Assembly (NCBI GenBank): GCA_013375335.1
Contig: JABXJZ010000017.1
Location: 1-12,990, forward strand
Direction: 5' to 3'
Source: Desulfobacterales bacterium
GTDB taxonomy: Bacteria; Desulfobacterota; DSM-4660; Desulfatiglandales; B25-G16
DNA: 12,990 bases
Positions 5,643-12,990 of this stretch are shown in pieces. Under the pieces are notes generated by a model, which made no database searches, had not been told where the DNA came from, and worked only from the letters and a program-made list of their open reading frames with translations. The translations under genes and the position numbers were made by a program. The first letter of the stretch is position 1; the number at the start of each line of letters is the position of its first letter.

Positions 5643-6808
5643 AACCGAGAATCAGAGTTCTTCTAACTTTTTCCTCCTTGGTATCGTTCGTTATTGTTAA
5701 TCTTGTGTTCATAGATTTCTCCGGTGCAGCCGAGAGAACTCCTACCGAGAGTGGTCGCTCTCAGATTCAGCAGACAGAGAAGTATCTCTTAGAGCAGCAA
5801 AGCGAACTGCACGGCGTTGATATAAGGCAGAAGGACATCCTGGCCGAGATAGAAAGGCTAGACAGAGATGTGGCCATAAATAGGGCCTCATTGAGGGAGT
5901 TATCGGGCCAGATAGAGAAGCTTTCAGGAGAGATCCAGCAGGGCCAGAAGAGGATTCGGCAGCTAAACCGATCGTCCCACGCTGTCAAGGAGTGTTTAAA
6001 AGGGCGTTTAGCAGCCTTCTATAAGTTTGGGAGGCCTGGATATGTGAGGCTTCTTGTGACCTCTGCTAGTGTGCAGGAGTTTCAAAAGGTAGTGAAATAT
6101 ATGAAGGCCATTATGGATCAGGATAGACAGGTTCTTGATGTGCTGGGCAGGCAGAGGAGTCATCTTCAGGATGAGTTGGCCACCCTCAGGGAGAATAAGG
6201 CTAAGGTTGAGAAGTTAAGAAAGGCCAAGGATAGGAGGATGGCCGAGCTTGAGAGATGTATTGAAGGAAAGGTCTTCCTGTTAATGAGGGTCCATAGGGA
6301 GAAGGAATTCTATGCAAAAGCGGTGAAGGAACTCAGAGAGGCCTCCCAGGCACTTAATGAGACCATGACGCATCTGGAGATAGGGGAAAGGGAGAGGCCT
6401 TTACCGGAAGGGTTTGCCGAAATGAGAGGGAAATTACCCCTGCCGCTTGAGGGAGAGGTAATCAAAGATGTCGAACAATTTGGATCTAACCCATTTCTGC
6501 ATAGAAAGGGGGTGTATATTAGGGGTTCTCTAGGGGAGGAGATTAGATCGGTTTTTCCCGGCAGGGTAGATTATTCCGGATGGTTGAAAGGGTACGGGCA
6601 GCTGCTCATTATTAACCATGGATCGCGTTATTATACAGTCTATGCACACCTCGAGGACAGGATAAAGCAAAGAGGAGAGACGGTCTCAGGCGGAGAAGCG
6701 GTTGGTCTGGTGGGAGATCCTGGTTGGCAGGTAGGGCCAGGGATATACTTTGAGATCAGAAGAGGAGGGGATTACTTGGATCCCATAGGCTGGCTAAGGG
6801 TGAGATAG
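5639..6808 (+). CDS. envC: EnvC-like amidase activator (degenerate LytM/M23 domain)
   Basis: A 389-residue periplasmic protein. It has a hydrophobic signal segment (about 5-30), a long coiled coil (about 42-250) as in EnvC, and a C-terminal LytM fold (about 278-386). The zinc site is destroyed. The HxGxD motif reads R289-K-G-V-Y293, and the HxH motif reads G368-I-Y370 in the GPGIYFEIRRGG segment. Only H337 (YAHL) remains. It therefore should not cut peptidoglycan itself. E. coli EnvC is degenerate in the same way, with a similar YFEIRRxG ending, and works by activating amidases when FtsEX opens it. The ATGA overlap with ftsX supports that partnership. No amidase gene is in the window, so the target is elsewhere. 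The gene symbol is by analogy. Confidence 0.87.
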   Translation: MKPRIRVLLTFSSLVSFVIVNLVFIDFSGAAERTPTESGRSQIQQTEKYLLEQQSELHGVDIRQKDILAEIERLDRDVAINRASLRELSGQIEKLSGEIQQGQKRIRQLNRSSHAVKECLKGRLAAFYKFGRPGYVRLLVTSASVQEFQKVVKYMKAIMDQDRQVLDVLGRQRSHLQDELATLRENKAKVEKLRKAKDRRMAELERCIEGKVFLLMRVHREKEFYAKAVKELREASQALNETMTHLEIGERERPLPEGFAEMRGKLPLPLEGEVIKDVEQFGSNPFLHRKGVYIRGSLGEEIRSVFPGRVDYSGWLKGYGQLLIINHGSRYYTVYAHLEDRIKQRGETVSGGEAVGLVGDPGWQVGPGIYFEIRRGGDYLDPIGWLRVR

Positions 6809-6862
6809 GATGTAAGGAGATCTAGAAAAAGTAAGCGTTTTTACAAGAAAAGGAGAAAGGTG

Positions 6863-8176
6863 ATGCTAAGAGCAAAACGTAAGCATGTGTTCAAATGGGC
6901 AATTATCTTCATGTGCGTGATAGTTTCGCCTTTGCTCAGTGATAGTCACGTCGATGTCCTGGCGAGCACAAAGGAGGTATACAAGAATATTGAGATATTC
7001 AGTGAGGTCTTGCGTAAGATCGAGAAAAACTATGTCGACGAAACAGTTCCAAGAGAGCTTATATATGGGGCCATAAAGGGCCTCATTGGAACCTTGGATC
7101 CCCACTCCTTTTTTATGAGCCCAGATGAATACAAGGAATTGATGATCGAGACAAAAGGAAGCTTTACCGGCGTGGGGATTGAGCTAACCATTAGGGACAA
7201 GGTCCTGACAGTAGTTTCTCCCATTGAAGGGACACCTGCATTTGAGGCCGGGATAAAGGCAGGAGACAAGATAATCATGATAGAGGACAAATCAACGGAG
7301 GATACATCCATCATGGAGGCAGTTAAGCTTATCCGGGGGCCCAAGGGCAGCAAGGTTAAGCTCACTATCAGGAGGAGTGGTGTGGAAAAGCCAATTGAAT
7401 TCGTGATCACCAGGGATGTGATACCTATAAGAAGCGTTCGCTCGTCTTTCCTCCCTTCCGACATAGGGTACATCAGGATTTCTAACTTCCAGAGCGATAC
7501 TGGCCAAGAGCTTTCCAAGACCTTAGAAGACCTGGAGAATAAGAGGAAGCTGAGGGGCCTGGTCCTGGATCTAAGGAACAACCCCGGTGGGCTACTGTCT
7601 CAGGCAGTCGAGGTGGCCGACGAATTCCTCGATTCAGGATTGATTGTTTCCATCAAGGGCCGCGATGACAAGGAAGAGAAGAGTATTGCCCACAAGGATA
7701 AGAAGCCGCGAAAGTATCCTATGGTTGTCTTGGTTAATGGGGGGAGCGCAAGCGCGGCGGAAATAGTGGCCGGGGCTTTGCAGGACAACAAGAAGGCCCT
7801 TATCTTAGGCACTGCCACCTTTGGAAAGGGATCTGTACAGACCCTCTACCCCCTTTCAGATGGCTCCGGTTTGCGCCTGACAACTGCGCTGTACTTTACT
7901 CCAAAGGGAAGATCGATACAGGCGGAAGGTATTAAACCGGATATAGAGGTTGTCTTTGTCCCACCGCAGGAGAAGGTCACCGAAAAAAAGCCCCAGATCT
8001 TACGCGAAAGGGATTTGGAAGGGCATATTGAGAAAGAGCCCCCAGAGCCCAAGGGGGATGAAGAGGAAGGGGTCTTGCCCGATGTCCTCAAACGTATTGA
8101 TGATGACAATCAGTTAAGGAGGGCCATACAAATACTTCAGTCTTGGAACATCTTCTCTGCGATGGAGGGCCGATAG
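6863..8176 (+). CDS. S41 family carboxy-terminal processing protease
   Basis: A 437-residue exported serine protease of the CtpA/Prc group. Numbered from ATG 6863, it has a signal segment or N-terminal anchor (about 8-35), an N-terminal helical region, a PDZ domain (about 95-180) that binds C-terminal tails of substrates, and the S41 catalytic domain (about 195-370). The catalytic pair is S297 in GGSASAAEI and K322 in TFGKGSVQ, 25 residues apart as in known Ctp enzymes. A charged proline-rich linker and a short conserved-looking tail (RAIQILQSW) follow. A GTG codon sits just before the ATG, but AGGAG (6851-6855) is 7 nt from the ATG and only 4 from the GTG, so the ATG is preferred. It lies 54 nt after envC. 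In the envelope such proteases trim or degrade cell-wall hydrolases and other periplasmic proteins; the substrate here is unknown. Confidence 0.94.
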   Translation: MLRAKRKHVFKWAIIFMCVIVSPLLSDSHVDVLASTKEVYKNIEIFSEVLRKIEKNYVDETVPRELIYGAIKGLIGTLDPHSFFMSPDEYKELMIETKGSFTGVGIELTIRDKVLTVVSPIEGTPAFEAGIKAGDKIIMIEDKSTEDTSIMEAVKLIRGPKGSKVKLTIRRSGVEKPIEFVITRDVIPIRSVRSSFLPSDIGYIRISNFQSDTGQELSKTLEDLENKRKLRGLVLDLRNNPGGLLSQAVEVADEFLDSGLIVSIKGRDDKEEKSIAHKDKKPRKYPMVVLVNGGSASAAEIVAGALQDNKKALILGTATFGKGSVQTLYPLSDGSGLRLTTALYFTPKGRSIQAEGIKPDIEVVFVPPQEKVTEKKPQILRERDLEGHIEKEPPEPKGDEEEGVLPDVLKRIDDDNQLRRAIQILQSWNIFSAMEGR

Positions 8177-8205
8177 GCCCAGGGGTGAGCACGAGATAGC
8201 TTTAC

Positions 8206-9369
8206 ATGGGCAGATCAAAAAGCAGGAGGAAAAGGGAGGCTATATTCGCCGCTGTTGGCCTTGGATTAGCAGCTATAATCTCTACCGCACTGATATTCTA
8301 TCTTTCAGGATTGGGCGGCAGACGCTCTCCCTTACTATTTGAGGAGATTTATGCCCCTTCAAGGCAACTCAGTAGATATATATGCCTCATAGATAAGGCC
8401 ATTTCCGACGGATTCTACGAGATGGGGATACCCCAAGAGAAGATAGTTTTTCTATCCGTACTTCCAAGACATAAAGCTGGCTATAGCTGGGATTTTAATA
8501 GCATAGAGGCCAGGATTCCACCACGTCACTTCATCTCTGAGATAGGAAAGGGAATTACCGACAGGATCTCGAATCTAAGGATACCGGTGCAAATCAAGAC
8601 GGATAAGAAATCAGCCAATGAAATAACCTACAATATCTACTATAAGGATTTCTATACACACAGACTCAGGATTGTGGTAGATACCTGTCAGGCCCCGGAT
8701 CGGTTACTATATCCCAAAATCGGCATTATAATAGATGACTTAGGCTATGACAGGCATTTTGCAAGGGCCTTCATGGAGTTTGATTTACCCCTTACGTTTT
8801 CCATTTTACCCTTTGCCCCAAATACGAGATGCATTGCGCAGAAGGCCGGGGAAGGGGGGCGAGAGACAATGCTCCATCTTCCCATGGAACCCATTAATTA
8901 CCCTGCCATTAATCCAGGGGATGGGGTCTTGCTAGTATCGATGGATAGCGAAAAGATCTTGGAGATACTCAGCAGGGATTTGAGCCAGATACCTTTTGTC
9001 GCCGGTGTTAACAATCACATGGGATCGAGATTTACAGAGAATGAGGGGAAGATGGCGATAGTGCTGGGTGAATTGAAGGCAAGAGGCCTCTACTTTATTG
9101 ATAGCAGGACAACTGCAAGCAGTATGGCATTTAAGATAGCAAAGAAGATGGCCCTCAGGACAGCTAACAGGGATATATTTCTGGATAATGACCTCTCCGA
9201 TAATGCCCTCAAGATACAAATGGAGAGGCTCCTCAGTCTGGCGCGACATAAGGGCAGTGCTATAGGCATTGGACATCCCCACAGGGAAACCCTTCTACTA
9301 CTAGAGAAATACCAGTTCACCCTCAACAATGAGGCCGAGGTGGTGCCTATTTCTCATTTAGTGAATTGA
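8206..9369 (+). CDS. divergent polysaccharide deacetylase (YibQ/DUF610-like)
   Basis: A 387-residue protein with a basic N-terminus (KSRRKR) and one membrane anchor (about 12-35), so the rest should face the periplasm. Residues about 40-165 are a less conserved region. About 171-380 form the divergent polysaccharide deacetylase domain. Conserved points visible are IIIDDLG (D177-D178), HLPMEP near 224, HMGSR (H271), DSRT (299-302) and IGHPH (355-359). These fit the metal-binding framework of the NodB-like fold, though activity of this family is not firmly shown. An in-frame TAG at 8197-8199 forces the start at ATG 8206; its ribosome-binding site is weak, so translation may depend on coupling with the protease 29 nt upstream. 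E. coli likewise carries yibQ beside envC, which supports a cell-wall role. Confidence 0.9.
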   Translation: MGRSKSRRKREAIFAAVGLGLAAIISTALIFYLSGLGGRRSPLLFEEIYAPSRQLSRYICLIDKAISDGFYEMGIPQEKIVFLSVLPRHKAGYSWDFNSIEARIPPRHFISEIGKGITDRISNLRIPVQIKTDKKSANEITYNIYYKDFYTHRLRIVVDTCQAPDRLLYPKIGIIIDDLGYDRHFARAFMEFDLPLTFSILPFAPNTRCIAQKAGEGGRETMLHLPMEPINYPAINPGDGVLLVSMDSEKILEILSRDLSQIPFVAGVNNHMGSRFTENEGKMAIVLGELKARGLYFIDSRTTASSMAFKIAKKMALRTANRDIFLDNDLSDNALKIQMERLLSLARHKGSAIGIGHPHRETLLLLEKYQFTLNNEAEVVPISHLVN

Positions 9370-9418
9370 TAACATCTTGACCCACATGGGTAAGGGACTA
9401 TAAAGAGAGGGATCGGGG

Positions 9419-10573
9419 TTGGAGATACCGTTACTGGATTTAAAGGCACAGTATGAGCCCATTAAAGAGGAAATCATAGCGGCTACTCTGGAGGTGTATG
9501 AATCGCAGCGGTTTATCCTGGGCCCAAAGGTAGAAGAATTTGAAAGGAGAATAGCCGCCTACACTCAGGTCAAGTATGCGGTGGGCGTCTCTTCAGGCAC
9601 GGATGCCTTGCTCATATCCTTGATGAGTGCAGGTATTGGACCAGGAGATTTGATACTTACTTCTCCCTATACCTTTTTTTCCACCGCTGGTTCAATTGCC
9701 AGATTAGGCGCTACGCCTGTTTTTGTAGATATAGACAGTCGTACCTATAATATTGATCCAGAGAGATTAGAGAAAAGGATTTCCACCTTGAGTGCAAGGG
9801 AGCGGTCTCGATTGAAGGCGATAATACCCGTTCATCTCTTTGGCCAGTGTGCGGATATGGACGACATAACGGCCATTGCAAGATCTCTAGGCATGCTAAT
9901 TATTGAGGACGCAGCCCAGGCCATTGGGGCAGAATATATGTCTTCTGATGGTTCTTTGAAAAGGGCGGGCTCTATGGGCGACTATGGGTGTTTTTCTTTT
10001 TTCCCCTCGAAAAATCTCGGTTCCTTTGGCGATGGGGGCATGGTTACCACCAATGATGAGGAGGCATTTCAGAGACTTAAGATAATGAGGGTCCATGGGG
10101 CCCATCCAAAATACTACCATAGGATTATCGGCGGAAATTTTAGGGTTGATGCCCTTCAGGCAGCTATTCTCCTGATAAAGTTTAATTATCTTGAAGAGTG
10201 GACTGAAAAGAGAAGGGGGAATGCCTGCACGTATAGAGAGCTGTTTGCCACGCAGGGCATCGAGGGGATCGAGCTCCCCTCTGAGAACAAGGGAAGACAC
10301 ATATATAACCAGTTCGTAATAAGGATCGATCAAGGGAGGGATGAGCTGAAGAGATATCTAACCGATCAGGGGATAGGGTGCGAGATTTACTATCCGGTCC
10401 CCCTCCATGTGCAGGAGTGTTTTCGGTGTTTGGGTTATCGCCCGGAGGATTTCCCTGTCGCCCTTGAGGCTGCAGCAAAGACCATTGCTTTGCCGATTTA
10501 TCCGGAGCTACGATATGAGCAGATTAAGTACATTGTGGGAAAAATAGGCTCGTTTTGTAAGAGAACAATGTGA
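9419..10573 (+). CDS. DegT/DnrJ/EryC1 family sugar aminotransferase
   Basis: A 384-residue pyridoxal-phosphate enzyme of the sugar aminotransferase family, which puts an amino group on a nucleotide-linked keto-sugar. Visible motifs are the N-terminal IPLLDLKAQY, the cofactor-contact GVSSGTDAL (56-64), EDAAQAIGA (163-171) and FFPSKNLGSFGDGG (194-207). K198 should form the internal aldimine. The FFPSKNLG form of this motif is common in WbpE/FdtB-like enzymes, but the exact sugar cannot be told. Translation starts at TTG 9419, with AGAGGG about 7 nt upstream; the product then begins at the family's normal N-terminus. It lies 49 nt after the deacetylase. No glycosyltransferase or other sugar pathway gene is nearby, so its role in this envelope operon is unclear. 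Confidence 0.92.
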   Translation: MEIPLLDLKAQYEPIKEEIIAATLEVYESQRFILGPKVEEFERRIAAYTQVKYAVGVSSGTDALLISLMSAGIGPGDLILTSPYTFFSTAGSIARLGATPVFVDIDSRTYNIDPERLEKRISTLSARERSRLKAIIPVHLFGQCADMDDITAIARSLGMLIIEDAAQAIGAEYMSSDGSLKRAGSMGDYGCFSFFPSKNLGSFGDGGMVTTNDEEAFQRLKIMRVHGAHPKYYHRIIGGNFRVDALQAAILLIKFNYLEEWTEKRRGNACTYRELFATQGIEGIELPSENKGRHIYNQFVIRIDQGRDELKRYLTDQGIGCEIYYPVPLHVQECFRCLGYRPEDFPVALEAAAKTIALPIYPELRYEQIKYIVGKIGSFCKRTM

Positions 10574-10585
10574 GGGGATTGTTTC

Positions 10586-11437
10586 ATGACTGCGGATTTC
10601 ATTACATTTAATCAGACGACCCCATTACGTAACCCAATATTGATTGCCGGATTTGAGGGTTGGTCAAATGCTGGCAATATCGCCCTGAAGTCGATCGAGT
10701 ATATTATCCAAAAAAAGGCGGCCACCTTGATAGCTGAGATAGATCAAGACCGCTTTTACCAGTTTACTCAAAACAGGCCCACTGTTAGCATCAAGCAAGG
10801 AAGGCTTCAAGATCTACATCTAAAGAAGATATGTTTCTATTCTTGGCCCAACAAGGAAGGGAACAATGACCTTATCCTGTTAAGGGCGCAAGAGCCGGAC
10901 TATAGGTGGCTCACCTTTGTTCAGACCCTGTTTCATTTATGTAAACAATGGGGTGTTTCTCTCATCATCAGTGTTGGGGGAGTACATGATGATGTCCTTC
11001 ACACCGAGGCCGTGGTCTCTGGGGTGTATACTTCTGGGGAATGGAGAGAAGTGTTTATTAAGAGAGACATTCATCTCATCGAGTATGAGGGCCCCGCAGG
11101 GATCCATTCCCTTATTATGCAAAAGGCGGAAAAGGAGGGCTGTCCATATGTTGGGCTTTGGGGTCACTCCCCCCTCTACCTGAGGGGCACTAATTATAAG
11201 GTGGTAATCAGGATTATTAATCTCATGGCCTCTTTGTTTGGTCTTCCTATCGACACGCTTGAGCTTGAGGGTTCCTTAAGGGAATTTGAGCATCAGATTG
11301 AGGAGATCTTGGGAGACAATAAAGAATTGAGGGAATACACAGAGAAGATCAAGAAGATCAGGAGAGGGGAGCTCCGGAAGAAGGATACGCCAAAGGTTAT
11401 AAACATAAAGGATTTCATGAGGCATAGGGATACATAA
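10586..11437 (+). CDS. PAC2 family protein
   Basis: A 283-residue soluble protein of the PAC2 family, named for proteasome assembly chaperones of eukaryotes and archaea. Family signs are the start PILIAGFEGWSNAGNIA (about 17-33), the VGGVHDDVLHTE strand-turn near 130-142, and a GPAGIHSLIM plus WGHSPLYL core. The bacterial members have no settled function. The last 55 residues are a charged, helical tail (REFEHQIEEILGDNKELREY, then lysine-rich). The ribosome-binding site AGGGGAT (10573-10579) overlaps the TGA stop of the aminotransferase, so the two are coupled. A rho-independent terminator follows directly, making this the last gene before that stop signal. No proteasome gene is in the window. 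Confidence 0.88.
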   Translation: MTADFITFNQTTPLRNPILIAGFEGWSNAGNIALKSIEYIIQKKAATLIAEIDQDRFYQFTQNRPTVSIKQGRLQDLHLKKICFYSWPNKEGNNDLILLRAQEPDYRWLTFVQTLFHLCKQWGVSLIISVGGVHDDVLHTEAVVSGVYTSGEWREVFIKRDIHLIEYEGPAGIHSLIMQKAEKEGCPYVGLWGHSPLYLRGTNYKVVIRIINLMASLFGLPIDTLELEGSLREFEHQIEEILGDNKELREYTEKIKKIRRGELRKKDTPKVINIKDFMRHRDT

Positions 11438-11443
11438 TCAGGC

Positions 11444-11492
11444 GTCCCGTGTCTGCGTCATTCTAAAAATGATGCAGCGGGGCTTTTTGTTT
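11444..11492 (+). terminator. rho-independent terminator before purA
   Basis: Two stem blocks form one hairpin. GTCCCGT starting at 11444 pairs with GCGGGGC (about 11477-11483), and TGCGTCATT (11454-11462) pairs with AATGATGCA (11468-11476), with a few G-U pairs and a 3-nt bulge. A run of TTTTTGTTT follows (11484-11492). This is a convincing intrinsic terminator by structure. The purA ribosome-binding site begins at the next base. Confidence 0.88.
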
Positions 11493-11505
11493 GAGGTAGA
11501 AACAC

Positions 11506-12801
11506 ATGGCTAATGTCGTTGTTATCGGCACCCAGTGGGGCGACGAAGGAAAGGGTAAGGTAGTCGATCTTCTCAGTGCTCATGCACACAGGGTAGTTAG
11601 GTTTCAAGGGGGAAACAATGCAGGACATACAATAGTGGTAAGTGGCGAGCGATTTGTCCTCCATCTCATACCCTCCGGGATCCTCTATCCCGATACGAGA
11701 TGTCTCATAGGTAATGGAGTAGTGGTTGACCCTGAGGTCTTGTTGGAGGAGATAAAGGGACTGCTTGATAGAGGAGTAAGCATTGACCCTAAGAAGCTAG
11801 GTTTGAGCGAGAGGGCCCATCTCATAATGCCGTACCATAAGGCCATTGATATGGCTCGTGAAAAGGCGAAAGGGAAGTCCAAGATCGGGACCACTGGAAG
11901 GGGTATAGGCCCGTGCTACGAGGATAAGGTAGCCAGGGTTGGAATAAGGGCCGTTGATTTGACAGAGCCGGACATATTGAGGCAGAAAATCAAGGCAAAT
12001 CTCAAAGAGAAGAACTTCTATCTCACCAATTTTTTCGGATGCGAGCCGCTTGAGTACGAGCCTATGGTAGACACATACCTCTCTCTATCGCGTGAACTAT
12101 CCCCATTTATCGTTGATGTCTCCACTGAACTGGATGAGGCAGTGAGAAGCAATGAGAATATCCTGTTCGAAGGTGCCCAAGGCACCCACCTGGATATTGA
12201 CCATGGTACCTATCCCTTTGTCACCTCTTCTAACCCTGTAGCGGCAAATGCATGCGTCGGGGCCGGAATAGGCCCAAAAGGACTGGACAGCATTGTCGGT
12301 ATTGTAAAGGCATACACAACCCGCGTTGGCAGCGGCCCATTTGTGAGCGAGCTCACTGAGGGGACTGGTAAATATTTACGGGAAAGAGGGCAAGAATTCG
12401 GTGCTACCACCGGGAGGCCACGCAGGTGTGGCTGGCTGGATCTGGTGGTCGTCAGGTATTCGGCGAGGATAAATGGGATTACCCACCTGGCAGTAACAAA
12501 GCTCGATGTACTAACGGGGTTAGACCCGATTAATCTCTGTGTAGCATATAAGTACCGGGGAAAGAGGCTTGAGAATGTCCCGACCAAGCTATCTGAGCTT
12601 AACGGTTGTAGTCCTATTTATGAACAGATGGACGGATGGAAGGAGGATATCTCTGGGGCAAGGGCTTTTGAAGAGCTGCCAAAGAAGACCCAGGCCTACA
12701 TAAGGAGGATAGAGGACTTTGTTGGTGTTCCAGCTTCCATCATATCCGCTGGTTCAGGCAGGGAGGAGACCATTGTGTGCAAAAACCCCTTTGATGGGTA
12801 G
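11506..12801 (+). CDS. purA: adenylosuccinate synthetase
   Basis: A 431-residue cytoplasmic enzyme that joins IMP and aspartate using GTP, the first committed step from IMP to AMP. The N-terminal loop GDEGKGKVVD contains catalytic D13, and H41 sits in GGNNAGHT, both at the positions numbered in E. coli. Also present are KIGTTGRGIGP, FEGAQGTHLDIDHGTYPFVTSSN (split: FEGAQGTHLD and TYPFVTSSN), TTGRPRRCGWLD and a C-terminal region that binds the base. Length is normal. The ribosome-binding site GAGGT (11493-11497) has 8-nt spacing. It directly follows a terminator, leaving only 13 nt, so its promoter must lie in or before the PAC2 gene, or transcription must read through. Confidence 0.98.
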   Translation: MANVVVIGTQWGDEGKGKVVDLLSAHAHRVVRFQGGNNAGHTIVVSGERFVLHLIPSGILYPDTRCLIGNGVVVDPEVLLEEIKGLLDRGVSIDPKKLGLSERAHLIMPYHKAIDMAREKAKGKSKIGTTGRGIGPCYEDKVARVGIRAVDLTEPDILRQKIKANLKEKNFYLTNFFGCEPLEYEPMVDTYLSLSRELSPFIVDVSTELDEAVRSNENILFEGAQGTHLDIDHGTYPFVTSSNPVAANACVGAGIGPKGLDSIVGIVKAYTTRVGSGPFVSELTEGTGKYLRERGQEFGATTGRPRRCGWLDLVVVRYSARINGITHLAVTKLDVLTGLDPINLCVAYKYRGKRLENVPTKLSELNGCSPIYEQMDGWKEDISGARAFEELPKKTQAYIRRIEDFVGVPASIISAGSGREETIVCKNPFDG

Positions 12802-12975
12802 GGCATGAGTCCACCTAATCTCCTCATGGTAGCCTTCCTGGATAGAGCTATTGGAGAGTGTTTCCTTGACTAACACTAATGATTTCTGCTAGAGAGTCGA
12901 AGGACATAGGTAGATGAATATCCCAGGCTTCACCAGACTAACCTATAAAGTTGAACGCGAACAGAGGAGGTAATC
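12802..12975. other. gap after purA
   Basis: No gene and no U-tailed terminator seen. TTGACT (12866-12871) is a good -35, but the best -10 at suitable spacing (TAGAGA, 12890-12895, with TG upstream) is poor. TATAAA (12944-12949) has no matching -35. A promoter for the next gene may be here but cannot be fixed. Confidence 0.3.
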
Positions 12976-12990
12976 ATGTCATCACTTGTT
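12976..12990 (+). CDS. start of an unidentified gene, cut by the window end
   Basis: An ATG at 12976 follows a near-perfect Shine-Dalgarno sequence AGAGGAGG (12963-12970) with 5-nt spacing. Only five codons (MSSLV) are inside the window, so the product cannot be named. The strength of the ribosome-binding site is the main evidence for a real start. Confidence 0.7.

Noticed and set aside
6815..6845. A-run and T-run (AAAAAG then TTTTT) between envC and the protease gene as a possible terminator
   Set aside because: No GC-rich stem; the following gene has a good ribosome-binding site and fits the operon.
7030..7581. Minus-strand open frame of 183 codons inside the S41 protease gene
   Set aside because: Fully covered by a confident gene with intact catalytic motifs; no ribosome-binding site or family motif seen.
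9896..10333. Minus-strand open frame inside the aminotransferase gene
   Set aside because: Shadow of a well-supported gene; composition not protein-like for any family I know.
12804..12828. CATGAG/CTCATG inverted repeat after purA considered as a terminator
   Set aside because: Only six pairs, a 13-nt loop and no U-run.
1..12990. CRISPR array, insertion sequence, tRNA or prophage
   Set aside because: No regularly spaced repeats, no transposase or terminal repeats, no cloverleaf and no phage genes were found on reading both strands.

Overview
The window looks like a stretch of chromosome from a deltaproteobacterium-like organism (Desulfobacterota in the broad sense). This is inferred from gene content and order: a sigma-54 activator module, then zapB-zapA-6S RNA-rny, ftsE-ftsX-envC-ctp-divergent deacetylase, and purA. 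Arginine is written mostly AGG/AGA and isoleucine often ATA. Genes mostly carry purine-rich Shine-Dalgarno sites, and GTG and TTG starts occur. All complete genes are on the plus strand. The lineage cannot be fixed from the window alone.

Layout. Positions 1-174 are a palindrome-rich leader with a candidate promoter. An orphan sigma-54 AAA+ protein follows (175-936); it has no receiver domain and no helix-turn-helix. A gene-poor gap (937-1327) holds a stem-loop at the gene's end, a minus-strand open stretch that may be a gene relic, and a strong sigma-70 type promoter. That promoter fires into zapB (1328-1567) and zapA (1579-1860). A 6S RNA gene (about 1861-2050) begins at the base after the zapA stop. 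A 302-nt AT-rich leader then precedes rny (RNase Y, 2353-3915). After a 182-nt gap comes a tight envelope and division operon: ftsE, ftsX (GTG start), an envC-like amidase activator with a degenerate LytM domain, an S41 carboxy-terminal protease and a divergent polysaccharide deacetylase. A DegT-family sugar aminotransferase (TTG start) and a PAC2-family protein continue the same run. A clear rho-independent terminator lies right against the purA ribosome-binding site. purA ends at 12801, and a new gene begins at 12976 and runs off the window.

How they work together. ZapA and ZapB stabilise the FtsZ ring. FtsEX couples that ring to periplasmic amidase activation through the EnvC-like protein. 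The Ctp protease and the deacetylase are envelope genes that commonly travel with EnvC. RNase Y and 6S RNA are global RNA-level regulators. PurA makes AMP. Most of this is conserved housekeeping. I did not find a convincing new multi-gene system. The points most worth a second look are the orphan activator with Met in place of the sensor-II arginine, the matching 7-1-7 palindromes associated with two promoters, the 6S RNA abutting zapA, and the terminator touching the purA ribosome-binding site.
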